A program made the position numbers and the translations under genes. The notes under the pieces are model-generated. The model was not told the DNA's origin and did no database searches. It saw nothing but the letters and a program-made list of their open reading frames with translations. 64,000 bases of DNA from Bathymodiolus brooksi (Eukaryota; Mollusca; Bivalvia; Mytilida; Modiolidae), in NCBI GenBank assembly GCA_963680875.1, contig OY804586.1, positions 51,122,203 to 51,186,202 of the forward strand, written 5' to 3'. Shown piece by piece: positions 34,415-47,249 of this stretch; position 1 is the stretch's first letter, and every line of letters begins with the position of its first letter.

Positions 34415-34633
34415 TTATACAAGCCTATCACCAATACGGCGTGAGTTCGTGCCCGGCTTTGTAAATTACACAAAAAAGGGTGCTCTCGAATCTCAGCCGC
34501 TAGTGATAAAGTTTACCAGTTATTTGCCCATGGTCGGTAGTTCTCTCCACCACTAAAATCGTCGCCATGATATAGCTGAAATACTGCTGAAAGTGGTGTT
34601 AAACACCAAAAATCAAATCAAATCAAATCAAAT
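34415..34633 (+). mobile_element. SINE type A, 5'-truncated
   Basis: Starts inside the head at ACAAGCCTATCACCAATAC, has GTGAGTTCGTGCCCGG, GATAAAGTTTACCAGTTATT and GCCATGATATAGCTGAAATA, and ends with an (AAATC)n tail. It is oriented head to head with the type B copy 70 bp upstream. Confidence 0.92.
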
Positions 34634-34719
34634 CGATTATAATTCATTTAGTTGTGTATGGTTATATTGTCGAAGATTTTTTTTTCCATCAGTATTTGTC
34701 CTCCAATATAAATTTGTAC

Positions 34720-35018
34720 TAACAAAAGTAACACAACGGGCGCCCACTAGTGGAGCAAGAACAAATGTCCTTTCCGAAACACGCGAGATCTTCCCAGATT
34801 ATAGTGGGGTACGTGTTGCTCTAACATTAGTTTGTTTTTTGTGTGCAATGTTTTGTAGACTTTTTTTTATTTTTTATTATTTTTTTTTTTTTTTTTTATT
34901 TATTTTTTTTTTTTTAATATTATTGTTGTCCGTTTTATTTTCTTTTGGCCATTTCATTTTCGATTATTCGTCAATTTAATGTTTCTGATTGGTCATACGG
35001 TATCTTCAAACTTTGTTT
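34720..35018 (+). mobile_element. Retroelement tail family P with T-rich expansion
   Basis: Reads GTAACACAACGGGCGCCCAC, TAGTGGAGCAAGAACAAATG, GTACGTGTTGCTCTAAC, TTTTGTAGAC, a T-rich run at 34860-34918, TTGTTGTCCG, TTTCTTTTGGCCATTTCATT and ACGGTATCTTCAAACTTTG. All blocks are in normal tail order. Confidence 0.78.
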
Positions 35019-35348
35019 TTCTACCATTAAAGTACAGGCAACATATTTAGTTTGATAATGGATTAGGTACTTTCCCTTATCATTTATCACCTTGCTACTA
35101 CACTGTTAGACTGTATAGTTAACAAGTATAACGATACAAGCCATTACTTCCAGAGCAGCTGTTTTCATTTCCCGTATTTTTTGTAAAGTTTGTTTTTCTT
35201 GTTTTATATCTCCCATGTTTCCGTCTCGCCATTGTTTACAATATTCCTCTGAGTATTCCTTTTTATAATCTCTGTGTTATAGGAACAATCAATTAGCATC
35301 GTATGATTTTAGTTGGAAAGACTTACAGCTGCATTGTAAGTATAAGTA
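35019..35348. other. No recognised feature
   Basis: Spacer between a retroelement tail and the 51 bp satellite. Nothing supported. Confidence 0.35.
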
Positions 35349-38300
35349 CGATCCTATGTTTCCACGGGGTCTATGTCACCGTGTATTCATGTGTTTGTTG
35401 GATCCTATGTTACCGCGGGGTCTATGTCGCCGTGTATTCATGTGTTTGGTGGATCCTATGGTACCACGTAGTCTATGATAACGTGTATTCATGTGTTTGT
35501 TGGATCCTATGTTACCGCGGGGTCTATGTCGCCGTGTATTCATGTGTTTGTTGGATCCTATGTTACCGCGGGGTCTATGTCGCCGTGTATTCATGTGTTT
35601 GGTGGATCCTATGGTACCATGGGGTCTATGTCACCATGTATTAATGTGTTTGGTGGATCCTATGGTACCACGTAGTCTATGATAACGTGTATTCATGTGT
35701 TTGTTGGATCCTATGTTACCGCGGGGTCTATGTCGCCGTGTATTCATGTGTTTGGTGGATCCTATGGTACCATGGGGTCTATGTCACCATGTATTAATGT
35801 GTTTGGTGGATCCTATGTTTCCACGGGGTCTATGATAACGTGTATTCATGTGTTTGTTGGATCCTATGTTACCGCGGGGTCTATGTCGCCGTGTATTCAT
35901 GTGTTTGGTGGATCCTATGGTACCATGGGGTCTATGTCACCGTGTATTCATGTGTTTAGTAGATCCTATGGTACCATTGGGTCTATGTCACCGTGTATTC
36001 ATGTGTTTGGTGGATCATATGGCACCATGGGGTCTATGTCACCGTGTATTCATGTGTTTGGTGGATCCTATGGTACCACGTAGTCTATGATAACGTGTAT
36101 TCATGTCTTTGTTGGATCCTATGTTACCGTGGGGTCTATGTCACCGTGTATTCATGTGTTTGGTGGATCCTATGATACCATGGGGTCTATGTCACCGTGT
36201 ATTCATGTGTTTGGTGGATCCTATGGTACCACGTAGTCTATGCTAACGTGTATTCATGTCTTTGTTGGATCCTATGTTACCGTGGGGTCTATGTCACCGT
36301 GTATTCATGTGTTTGGTGGATCCTATGGTACCATGTAGTCTATGATAACGTGTATTCATGTCTTTGTTCGATCCTATTGTACCGCGTGGTTTATGATACC
36401 GTGTATTCATGTCGTAGTTCGATCCTATGATACCGTGGGGTCTACGATACCGTGTATTCATGTGTTTGCTTGATCCAATGGTACCGCAGGGTCTATGATA
36501 AAGTGTATTCATGTGTTTGTTTGTTCCTAATGTACCGCGTGGTCTATGATAACGTGTATTCGTGTGTTTGTTGGATCCTATGGTACCGCAGGGTCTATGT
36601 CACCGTGTATTCGTGTGTTTGTTGGATCCTATGGTACCGCGTGGTCTATGATAAAGTGTATTCGTGTGTTTGTTGGATCCTATGGTACCGCATGGACTAT
36701 GACACCGTGTAATCAAGTGTGTGTTTGATCCTATGGTACCACGTAGTCTATGATACTGTGTATTCATGTGTTTGTTTGATCCTATGGTACCACATGGTCT
36801 ATGATAACGTGTATTCATGTGTTTGTTGGATCCTATGGTACCACGTGGTCTATGATAATGTGTAATCGTGTGTTTGTTGGATCCTATGGTACCACGTGGT
36901 CTATGTCACCGTGTATTAATGTGTTTGTTTGATCCTATGGTACCGCGTGGTCTATGTCACCGTGTATTCATGTGTTTGTTGGATCCTATGGTACCCCAGC
37001 GTCTATGATAACGTGTATTTGTGTGTTTGTTGGATCCTATGGTACCGCAGGGTCTATGATAACGTGTATTCGTATGTTTGTTTGATCCTATGGTACCGCA
37101 TGGTCTATGATAACGTGTATTCGTGTGTTTGTTGGATCCTATGGTACCGCGTGGTCTATGATAACGTGTATTCGTGTGTTTGTTTGATCCTATGGTACCG
37201 CATGGTCTATGATAACGTGTATTCGTGTGTTTGCTGGATCCTATGGTACCGCAGGGTCTATGATAACGTGTATTCATGTGTTTGTTGGATCCTATGGTAC
37301 CGCGTGGTCTATGATAACGTGTATTCGTGTGTTTGTTGGATCCTATGGTACCGCAGGGTCTATGTCACCGTGTATTCATGTGTTTGTTGGATCCTATGGT
37401 ACCGCTTGGTCCATGATAACGTGTATTCGTGTGTTTGTTGGATCCTATGGTACCGCGTGGTCTATGTCACCGTGTATTCATGTGTTTGTTGGATCTTATG
37501 GTACCGCGTGGTCTATGATAACGTGTATTCGTGTGTTTGTTGGATCCTATGGTACAGCGTGGTCTATGATAACGTGTATTCGTGTGTTTGTTGGATCCTA
37601 TGGTACCGCGTGGTCTATGATAACGTGTATTCGTGTGTTTGTTGGATCCTATGGTACCGCGTGGTCTATGATAACGTGTATTCGTGTGTTTGTTGGATCC
37701 TATGGTACCGCGTGGTCTATGATAACGTGTATTCGTGTGTTTGTTGGATCCTATGGTACCACAAGGTCTATGATAACGTGTATTCATGTGTTTGTTGGAT
37801 CCTATGGTACCGCGTGGTCTATGATAACGTGTATTCGTGTGTTTGTTGGATCCTATGGTACCGTGTGGTCTATGTCACCGTGTATTCATGTGTTTGTTGG
37901 ATCTTATGGTACCGCAGGGTCTATGATAACGTGTATTCGTGTGTTTGTTGGATCCTATGGTACCGCAGGGTCTATGATAACGTGTAATCAAGTGTGTGTT
38001 TGATCCTATGGTACCACGTAGTCTATGATAACGTGTATTCGTGTGTTTGTTGGATCCTATGGTACCGCGTGGTCTATGATAACGTGTATTCGTGTGTTTG
38101 TTGGATCCTATGGTACCCCGTGGTCTATGATAACGTGTATCCATGTGTTTGTTTGTTCCTATGGTACCGCGTGGTCTATGTCACCGTGTATTCATGTGTT
38201 TGTTGGATCCTATGGTACCGCGTGGTCTATGATAACGTGTATTCGTGTGTTTGTTGGATCCTATGGTACCGCGTGGTCTATGATAACGTGCATTCATGTG

Positions 38301-41300
38301 TTTGTTAGATCCTATGGTACTGCAGGGTCTATGTCACCGTGTATTCGTGTGTTTGTTGGATCCTATGGTACCGCGTGGTCTATGATAACGTGTATTCGTG
38401 TGTTCGTCTGTTCCTATGGTACCGCATGGTTGATGATAACGTGTATTCGTGTGTTTGTTTGTTCCTATGGTACCGCGTGGTCTATGTCACCGTTTATTCA
38501 TGTGTTTGATGGATCCTATGGTACCGCAGGGTCTATGATAACGTGTATTCGTGTGTTTGTTGGATCCTATGGTACAGCGTGGTCTATGATAACGTGTATT
38601 CGTGTGTTTGTTGGATCCTATGGTACCGCGTTGTCTATGATAACATGTATTCGTGTGTTTGTTTGTTCTTATGGTACCGCGTGGTCTATGTCACCGTGTA
38701 TTCATGTGTTTGTTGGATCCTATGGTACCGCGTGGACTATGATAACGTGTATTCGTGTGTTTGTTGGATCCTATGGTACCGCGTGGTCTATGATAACGTG
38801 CATTCATGTGTTTGTTAGATCCTATGGTACCGCAGGGTCTATGTCACCGTGTATTCGTGTGTTTGTTGGATCCTATGGTACCGCGTGGTCTATGATAACG
38901 TGTACTCGTGTGTTTGTTGGATCCTATGGTACCGCATGGTATATGATAACGTGTATTCGTGTGTCAGTTTGATCCTATGGTACCGCGTGGTCTATGTCAC
39001 CGTGTATTCGTGTGTTTGTTGGATCCTATGGTACCGCGTGGTCTATGATAACGTGTATTCGTGTGTTTGTTTGGATCCTATGGTACCGCGTGGTCTATGT
39101 CACCGTGTATTCATGTGTTTGTTGGATCCTATGGTACCGCGTGGTCTATGATAACGTGTATTCGTGTGTTTGTTGGATCCTATGGTACCGCAGGGTCTAT
39201 GATCACCGTGTATTCATGTGCTTGTTGGATCCTATGGTACCGCGTGGTCTATGATAACGTGTATTCGTGTGTTTGTTGGATCCTATGGTACCGCGTGGTC
39301 TATGTCACCGTGTATTCATGTGTTTGTTGGATCCTATGGTACCGCGTGGTCTATGATAACGTGTATTCGTGTGTTTGTTGGATCCTATGGTACCGTGTGG
39401 TCTATGTCACCGTGTATTAATGTGTTTGTTGGATCATATGGTACCGCGTGGTCTATGTCACCGTGTATTCATGTGTTTGTTGGATCCTACGGTACCGCAG
39501 GGTCTATGATAACGTGTATTCGTGTGTTTGTTGGATCTTATGGTACCGCAGGGTCTATGATAACGTGTATTCGTGTGTTTGTTGGATCCTATGGTACCGC
39601 AGGGTCTATGATAACGTGTAATCAAGTGTGTGTTTGATCCTATGGTACCACGTAGTCTATGATAACGTGTATTCGTGTGTTTGTTGGATCCTATGGTACC
39701 GCGTGGTCTATGATAACGTGTATTCGTTTGTTTGTTGGATCCTATGGTACCTCGTTGTCTATGATAACGTGTATTCGTGTGTTTGTTGGATCCTATTGTA
39801 CCGCGTGGTCTATGATAACGTGTATCCATGTGTTTGTTTGTTCCTATGGTACCGCGTGGTCTATGTCACCGTGTATTCATGTGTTTGTTGGATCCTATGG
39901 TACCACGTGGTCTATGATAACGTGTATTCGTGTGTTTGTTGGATTCTATGGTACCGCAGGGTCTATGATAACGTGTATTCGTGTGTTTGTTTGTTCCTAT
40001 GGTACCGCGTGGTCTATGTCACCGTGTATTCATGTGTTTGTTGGATCCTATAGTATCGCAGGGTCTATGATAACGTGTATTCGTGTGTTTGTTGGATCCT
40101 ATGGTACCGCGTGGTCTATGATAACGTGTATTCGTGTGTTTGTTTGTTCCTATGGTACCGCATGGTTGATGATAACGTGTATTCGTGTGTTTGTTTATTC
40201 CTATGGTACCGCGTGGTCTATGTCACCGTGTATTCATGTGTTTGTTGGATCCTATGGTACCGCAGGGTCTATGATAACGTGTATTCGTGTGTTTGTTGGA
40301 TCCTATGGTACAGCGTGGTCTATGATAACGTGTATTCGTGTGTTTGTTGGATCCTATGGTACCGCGTGGTCTATGATAACGTGTATTCGTGTGTTTGTTT
40401 GTTCCTATGGTACCGCGTGGTCTATGTCACCGTGTATCCATGTGTTTGCTGGATCCTATGGTACCGCAGGGTCTATGATAACGTGTATTCGTGTGTTTGT
40501 TGGATCCTATGGTACCGCGTGGTCTATGATAACGTGTATTCATGTGTTTGTTTGTTCTTATGGTACCGTGTGGTCTATGTCACTGTGTATTCATGTGTTT
40601 GTTGGATCCTATGGTACCGCGTGGTCTATGATAACGTGTATTCGTGTGTTTGTTGGATCCTATGGTACCGCGTGGTCTATGATAACATGTATTCATGTGT
40701 TTGTTGGATCCTATGGTACCGCAGGGTCTATGTCCCCGTGTATTCGTGTGTTTGTTGGATCCTATGGTACCGCGTGGTCTATGATAACGTGTATTCGTGT
40801 GTTTGTTGGGTCCTATGGTACCGCAGGGTCTATGATAACGTGTATTCGTGTGTTTGTTGGATCCTATGGTACCGCATGGTCTATGATAACGTGTATTCGT
40901 GTGTTTGTTTGATCCTATGGTACCGCGTGGTCTATGTCACCGTGTATTCATGTGTTTGTTGGATCCTATGGTACCGCAGGGTCTATGATAACGCGTATTC
41001 GTGTATTTGTTGGATCCTATGGTACTGCATGGTCTATGATAACGTGTATTCGTGTGTTTGTTGGATCCTATGGTACCCCGTGGTCTATGATAACGTGTAT
41101 CCATGTGTTTGTTTGTTCCTATGGTACCGCGTGGTCTATGTCACCGTGTATTCATGTGTTTGTTGGATCCTATGGTACCGCGTGGTCTATGATAACGTGT
41201 ATTCGTGTGTTTGTTGGATCCTATGGTACCGCGTGGTCTATGATAACGTGCATTCATGTGTTTGTTAGATCCTATGGTACTGCAGGGTCTATGTCACCGT

Positions 41301-44300
41301 GTATTCGTGTGTTTGTTGGATCCTATGGTACCGCGTGGTCTATGATAACGTGTATTCGTGTGTTTGTCTGTTCCTATGGTACCGCATGGTTGATGATAAC
41401 GTGTATTCGTGTGTTTGTTTGTTCCTATGGTACCGCGTGGTCTATGTCACCGTTTATTCATGTGTTTGATGGATCCTATGGTACCGCAGGGTCTATGATA
41501 ACGTGTATTCGTGTGTTTGTTGGATCCTATGGTACAGCGTGGTCTATGATAACGTGTATTCGTGTGTTTGTTGGATCCTATGGTACCGCGTGGTCTATGA
41601 TAACATGTATTCGTGTGTTTGTTTGTTCTTATGGTACCGCGTGGTCTATGTCACCGTGTATTCATGTGTTTGTTGGATCCTATGGTACCGCGTGGACTAT
41701 GATAACGTGTATTCGTGTGTTTGTTGGATCCTATGGTACCGCGTGGTCTATGATAACGTGCATTCATGTGTTTGTTAGATCCTATGGTACCGCAGGGTCT
41801 ATGTCACCGTGTATTCGTGTGTTTGTTGGATCCTATGGTACCGCGTGATCTATGATAACGTGTATTCGTGTGTTTGTTGGATCCTATGGTACCGCATGGT
41901 CTATGATAACGTGTATTCGTGTGTCAGTTTGATCCTATGGTACCGCGTGGTCTATGATAACGTGTATTCGTGTGTTTGTTTGGATCCTATGGTACCGCGT
42001 GGTCTATGTCACCGTGTATTCATGTGTTTGTTGGATCCTATGGTACCGCGTGGTCTATGATAACGTGTATTCGTGTGTTTGTTGGATCCTATGGTACCGC
42101 AGGGTCTATGATCACCGTGTATTCATGTGCTTGTTGGATCCTATGGTACCGCGTGGTCTATGATAACGTGTATTCGTGTGTTTGTTGGATCCTATGGTAC
42201 CGCGTGGTCTATGTCACCGTGTATTCATGTGTTTGTTGGATCCTATGGTACCGCGTGGTCTATGATAACGTGTATTCGTGTGTTTGTTGGATCCTATGGT
42301 ACCGTGTGGTCTATGTCACCGTGTATTAATGTGTTTGTTGGATCATATGGTACCGCGTGGTCTATGTCACCGTGTATTCATGTGTTTGTTGGATCCTACG
42401 GTACCGCGTGGTCTATGATAACGTGTATTCGTGTGTTTGTTGGATCTTATGGTACCGCAGGGTCTATGATAACGTGTATTCGTGTGTTTGTTGGATCCTA
42501 TGGTACCGCAGGGTCTATGATAACGTGTAATCAAGTGTGTGTTTGATCCTATGGTACCACGTAGTCTATGATAACGTGTATTCGTGTGTTTGTTGGATCC
42601 TATGGTACCGCGTGGTCTATGATAACGTGTATTCGTTTGTTTGTTGGATCCTATGGTACCTCGTTGTCTATGATAACGTGTATTCGTGTGTTTGTTGGAT
42701 CCTATTGTACCGCGTGGTCTATGATAACGTGTATCCATGTGTTTGTTTGTTCCTATGGTACCGCGTGGTCTATGTCACCGTGTATTCATGTGTTTGTTGG
42801 ATCCTATGGTACCACGTGGTCTATGATAACGTGTATTCGTGTGTTTGTTGGATTCTATGGTACCGCAGGGTCTATGATAACGTGTATTCGTGTGTTTGTT
42901 TGTTCCTATGGTACCGCGTGGTCTATGTCACCGTGTATTCATGTGTTTGTTGGATCCTATAGTATCGCAGGGTCTATGATAACGTGTATTCGTGTGTTTG
43001 TTGGATCCTATGGTACCGCGTGGTCTATGATAACGTGTATTCGTGTGTTTGTTTGTTCCTATGGTACCGCATGGTTGATGATAACGTGTATTCGTGTGTT
43101 TGTTTGTTCCTATGGTACCGCGTGGTCTATGTCACCGTGTATTCATGTGTTTGTTGGATCCTATGGTACCGCAGGGTCTATGATAACGTGTATTCGTGTG
43201 TTTGTTGGATCCTATGGTACAGCGTGGTCTATGATAACGTGTATTCGTGTGTTTGTTGGATCCTATGGTACCGCGTGGTCTATGATAACGTGTATTCGTG
43301 TGTTTGTTTGTTCCTATGGTACCGCGTGGTCTATGTCACCGTGTATCCATGTGTTTGCTGGATCCTATGGTACCGCAGGGTCTATGATAACGTGTATTCG
43401 TGTGTTTGTTGGATCCTATGGTACCGCGTGGTCTATGATAACGTGTATTCATGTGTTTGTTTGTTCTTATGGTACCGTGTGGTCTATGTCACTGTGTATT
43501 CATGTGTTTGTTGGATCCTATGGTACCGCGTGGTCTATGATAACGTGTATTCGTGTGTTTGTTGGATCCTATGGTACCGCGTGGTCTATGATAACATGTA
43601 TTCATGTGTTTGTTGGATCCTATGGTACCGCAGGGTCTATGTCCCCGTGTATTCGTGTGTTTGTTGGATCCTATGGTACCGCGTGGTCTATGATAACGTG
43701 TATTCGTGTGTTTGTTGGGTCCTATGGTACCGCAGGGTCTATGATAACGTGTATTCGTGTGTTTGTTGGATCCTATGGTACCGCATGGTCTATGATAACG
43801 TGTATTCGTGTGTTTGTTTGATCCTATGGTACCGCGTGGTCTATGTCACCGTGTATTCATGTGTTTGTTGGATCCTATGGTACCGCAGGGTCTATGATAA
43901 CGCGTATTCGTGTATTTGTTGGATCCTATGGTACTGCATGGTCTATGATAACGTGTATTCGTGTGTTTGTTTGATCCTATGGTACCGCGTGGTCTATGTC
44001 ACCGTGTATTCGTGTGTTTGTTGGATCCTATGGTACCGCGTGGTCTATGATAACGTGTATTCGTGTGTTTGTTTGTTCCTATGGTACCGCGTGGTCTATG
44101 ATAACGTGTATTCGTGTGTTTGTTGGATCCTATGGTACCGCGTGGTCTATGATAACGTGTATTCGTGTGTTTGTTGGATCCTATGGTACCGCGTGGTCTA
44201 TGATAACGTGTATTCGTGTGTTTGTTTGATCCTATGGTACCGCATGGTCTATGATAAGGTGTAATCAAGTGTGTGTTTGATCCTATGATATCGCAGGGTC

Positions 44301-45103
44301 TATGGTGCCGTATATTCATGTGTTTGTTGGATCCTATTGTACCGCGTGGTACATTATAACGTGTATTCGTGTGTTTGTTGGATCCTATGGTACCATGTGG
44401 TCTATGACACCGTGTAATCAAGTGTGTGTTGGATACTATGGTACCACGTGGTCTGTGATACCATATAATCATGTTTTTTCGATCCTATGATACCGTGGTC
44501 TATGATACCGTGCATTCATGTGTTTGTTCTATCCTATTGTACCACGTGGTCTATGATACCGTGTATTCATGTGTTTGTTTGATCCTATGGTACCACGTGG
44601 TCTATGATACCATATAGTCATGTGTTTGTTCGACCCTATGATACCGTAGGGTCTATGATACCGTGCATTCATGTGTTTGTTCTATCCTATTGTATCACGT
44701 GGTCTATGATACCGTGTATTCATGTGTTTGTTTGATCCTATGGCACCACGTGGTTTATGATACCATATAATCATGTGTTTGTTTGACCCTATGGCACCGT
44801 GGGATCTATGATACCGTGCATTCATGTGTTTGTTCTATCCTATTGTACAGCGGGGTCTATGATACCGTGTATTCATGTCTTAGTTCGATCCTATGGTACC
44901 GCAGGATCTATGACACCGTGTACTCATGTGTTTGTTCGATCTTATGGTGCGGCGGGGTCTACGCTAATGTGCATTCATGTGTTTGTACGATCCTATGGTA
45001 TTGCGGGGTGCATAATGCCGTGTATTCATGTGTTGTGCGATCCTATGGTAGCGCGGGGTCTATGATACCGTTTTTACCGCGTTACCATAGGACCTCGATA
45101 TAA
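35349..45103. repeat. 51 bp satellite, about 190 copies, 9.75 kb
   Basis: The unit contains GTTGGATCCTATGGTACC (BamHI and KpnI sites 9 bp apart, start to start), GCGTGGTCTATG, ATAACGTGTATTCG and TGTGTTT. Two linked monomer forms are interspersed: TATGATAACG usually with TATTCG, and TATGTCACCG usually with TATTCA. Units are most diverged at 35.3-37.0 and 44.3-45.1 kb and most alike in the middle. Because 51 is 17 codons, several frames on both strands stay open for up to 426 codons with 17-residue periods; I regard these as artefacts. The last unit is inverted (TTACCGCGTTACCATAGGAC at 45074-45094). Confidence 0.97.
38080..43949. repeat. 2.9 kb higher-order tandem duplication inside the 51 bp satellite
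   Basis: The segment 38080-41039 is repeated as 41040-43949. Rare variants recur at a fixed distance: TATGGTACCCCGTGG at 38111 and 41071; GTGTCAGTTTGATCC at 38961 and 41921 (offset 2960); the 39628-40912 block again at 42537-43821 (offset 2909). The offset drops by 51 near 41950, so one unit was lost from, or gained in, one copy. Only a few substitutions distinguish the copies. Confidence 0.93.
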
Positions 45104-45149
45104 TGCAAAATATTACATAGCTTTAGCTTTTTTTCATTTGTCATGTTCA

Positions 45150-45610
45150 ATCTTCAACTTGTGGAGGGCGGTAGAAGAACCTGAGTTCACATTGGTTTTC
45201 CGTGGGATTCGTGTTGCTCGATTTTTTGTTTTCCATTTTGTCCTTTTTCTTTTGACCATTGTGTTGTCTGTCCTTCAATTTAATGGCCGTCGTGATCGTA
45301 ATCGTATGGTAGTTGGATTTACAACTACCTATGCAATCAGTGCTTATCACCACTAAAATTGTGGGCTCTAATCCCGCTCATGGCAAGGTGTACTCTAAAC
45401 AACTGTATGTGATAAAGGTTGTCAGTGACTTGCAACAGGTCGGTAGTTTTCTCCGGGTACCCAGGATTCTGCTACCAATAAAATTTACCGCCACGATACA
45501 GCTAAACTATTGTTCAATTGGTGTAAAAACACCATGATTCTATACTCCTTCTTCTTCGAGTTACAGATTCTGATTGCGTCTTTGGTATCTTCAGGTTCTT
45601 GTTAAGGTGG
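45150..45610 (+). mobile_element. Retroelement tail family P, split by a SINE
   Basis: AACCTGAGTTCACATTGG, TTCCGTGGGATTCGTGTTGC and TTGACCATTGTGTTGTCTGT precede the SINE; CTCCTTCTTCTTCGAG, ACAGATTCTGATTGCG and CTTTGGTATCTTCAGG follow it. It lies directly beyond the end of the 51 bp satellite. Confidence 0.75.
45284..45537 (+). mobile_element. SINE type B nested in a retroelement tail
   Basis: Head GGCCGTCGTGATCGTAATCG, ATGCAATCAGTGCTTATCAC, B-box GGGCTCTAATCCCGC, TGATAAAGGTTGTCAGTGAC, core CCGCCACGATACAGCTAAAC and the end AACACCATGATTC. Confidence 0.9.
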
Positions 45611-46515
45611 TCAGTGCTTAGTAGAAGTAGAAATAAGATAAAAACAATAGAAAAAAAAAAAACAAGAAATAATTCATTTTAATTTTTTATTAATTATGAA
45701 ATTTTTATATGCCATTTTCATCAATTAGAAAATAAATTAATAAGACATAGCTGTATAAATCAATATTAATATTTCTTGTCTGCAAAAGTATAACAAATTT
45801 AATCTCAATGTCATGAACATGTCTAAATATATAAGTCGAACCTCATTTTATAGAAGTCGAACGACCGTCGAATTTACTACTAATTAAACGAGTAAAATTA
45901 TAAATATCACACACAATCTCTCTCTCTCTCTCTCCAATATATTCATTTCCCTCTTTATTTACATGCATGTGTTCCGTTTTCTCAGTTTGCATTGTTTTTA
46001 TGACCTCATTGTAAAAATCTCAAAGCAATCAGTGCCTATCACCTATCTCCACTAATGTTGTGAGTTTGATTTCTTTTTTTTTGGATGCCACGAGTCACTA
46101 CTATCATAAAGAGAGTTACTTTGTCTTAATTTAAAAAAATCTAAAATTAGGCATGTAAATTCTTAATCCACAAAGATAAACAAAACAAATTTCAACATCA
46201 CATTTTTATTATAATTAATGTTATGAAACGATCAATTTCATTGGTCTAAGCTTACGGCGTCATGTACAGGTCTTTGTAAACCCCGTTATTACTAATTATC
46301 AAAAGAACAAAACAAAGACAAAGACACATTTATTGAATGTCCTCATTACAAAAGATGTCAAAACATTGACTATCTTTATAACACACGTTTTATTTGTTAG
46401 TTACTAGTATTTGCGCGTATAGGCCTTAAACCTCCGTTATAGTTTGTCAATATAACTAAGTCAAAATTTAAATTGCTAAGTCAAACAATAAAATTATAAA
46501 TTAAAAATAAACACT
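45611..46515. other. AT-rich intergenic with small repeat pieces
   Basis: A (TC)n run of about 9 repeats lies at 45917-45935. At 46022-46072 there is a piece of SINE type B head (GCAATCAGTGCCTATCACCT, TTGTGAGTTTGATT). No gene is recognised. Confidence 0.5.
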
Positions 46516-46517
46516 TA

Positions 46518-46654
46518 CAGTCAAGCCTGCCCATGTGGTCACCTCTATTAAGCAGTCACCTGTATTAAATGGTCACTTTTTTCTTGTTCTCTCATAGCAA
46601 ATTTTATATTAATTTCTCTGTCCCAAGCGTGACGTCTTAATACAGGCTTGACTG
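46518..46654. mobile_element. Short MITE, 137 bp, TA target site
   Basis: Terminal inverted repeats CAGTCAAGCCTG and CAGGCTTGACTG are perfect over 12 bp, flanked by TA on both sides. Internal words GTGGTCACCTCTATTAAG and TCACCTGTATTAAATGGTC relate it to the MITEs at 48325 and 53792. Confidence 0.9.
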
Positions 46655-46900
46655 TATGTTTAAAATATCAGGCCTTATTACCTGTATTTAGTTCCATTTG
46701 TTATATTTTCGGTGTAACAATATTTTCTTTAATTATTACAAAATTAATTTTAGAATGTACAAAATATATATGATTTACTGTGAAATCATTATTAATCGTG
46801 ATTTTCTAATTTTCGCCGAATTCCTGGTCGATTTAAACCATGGAAATTAAAATCCAATCAAATACAATTTTCCAATTAATTGTTGTCTGTAATGTTTAGA
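46655..46900. other. Spacer with a possible MITE edge
   Basis: AT-rich. TAATTTTCGCCGAATTCC and ACCATGGAAATTAAAATCC near 46807-46855 resemble the CGTGG/CCACG family seen at 59345-59700, which may be the host element of the following array. Confidence 0.4.
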
Positions 46901-47236
46901 AACCACGGATTCAAGAACCCATGGATCAATGCATTTGGTAGAAACCACGGATTCAAGAATCCATGGATCAATGCATTTTGTAGAAACCACGGATTCAAGA
47001 ACTCATGGATCAATGCATTTTGTAGAAACCACGGATTCAAGAGTCCATGGGTCAATGCATTTTGTAGAAACCACGGATTCAAGAACCCATGGTTCAATGC
47101 ATTTTGTGGAAACCACGGATTCAAGAACGCATGGATCAATGCATTTTGTAGAAACCACGGATTCAAGAACGCATGGATCAATGCATTTTGTAGAAACCAC
47201 GGATTCAAGAACTCATGGAGCAATGCATTTTGTAGA
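46901..47236. repeat. 42 bp tandem array, exactly 8 copies
   Basis: The unit starts AACCACGGATTCAAGAACCC, followed by ATGGATCAATGCATTTTGT and AGA. The right edge reads AACCACGAAAATTGGTAAC. Because 42 is 14 codons, frames are open on both strands (period GFKNPWINAFCRNH); I treat these as artefacts. Confidence 0.96.
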
Positions 47237-47249
47237 AACCACGAAAATT

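Noticed and set aside
36929..44264. ORFs up to 426 codons on both strands in the 51 bp satellite (17-residue periods, cysteine-rich)
   Set aside because: 51 is a multiple of three, so an open frame in one unit stays open in all. Frames are open on both strands and in more than one phase, variants are not biased to third positions by eye, and there is no gene context.
35349..45103. CRISPR-like regular repeats
   Set aside because: The units are contiguous tandem copies without unique spacers, and the gene content is animal.
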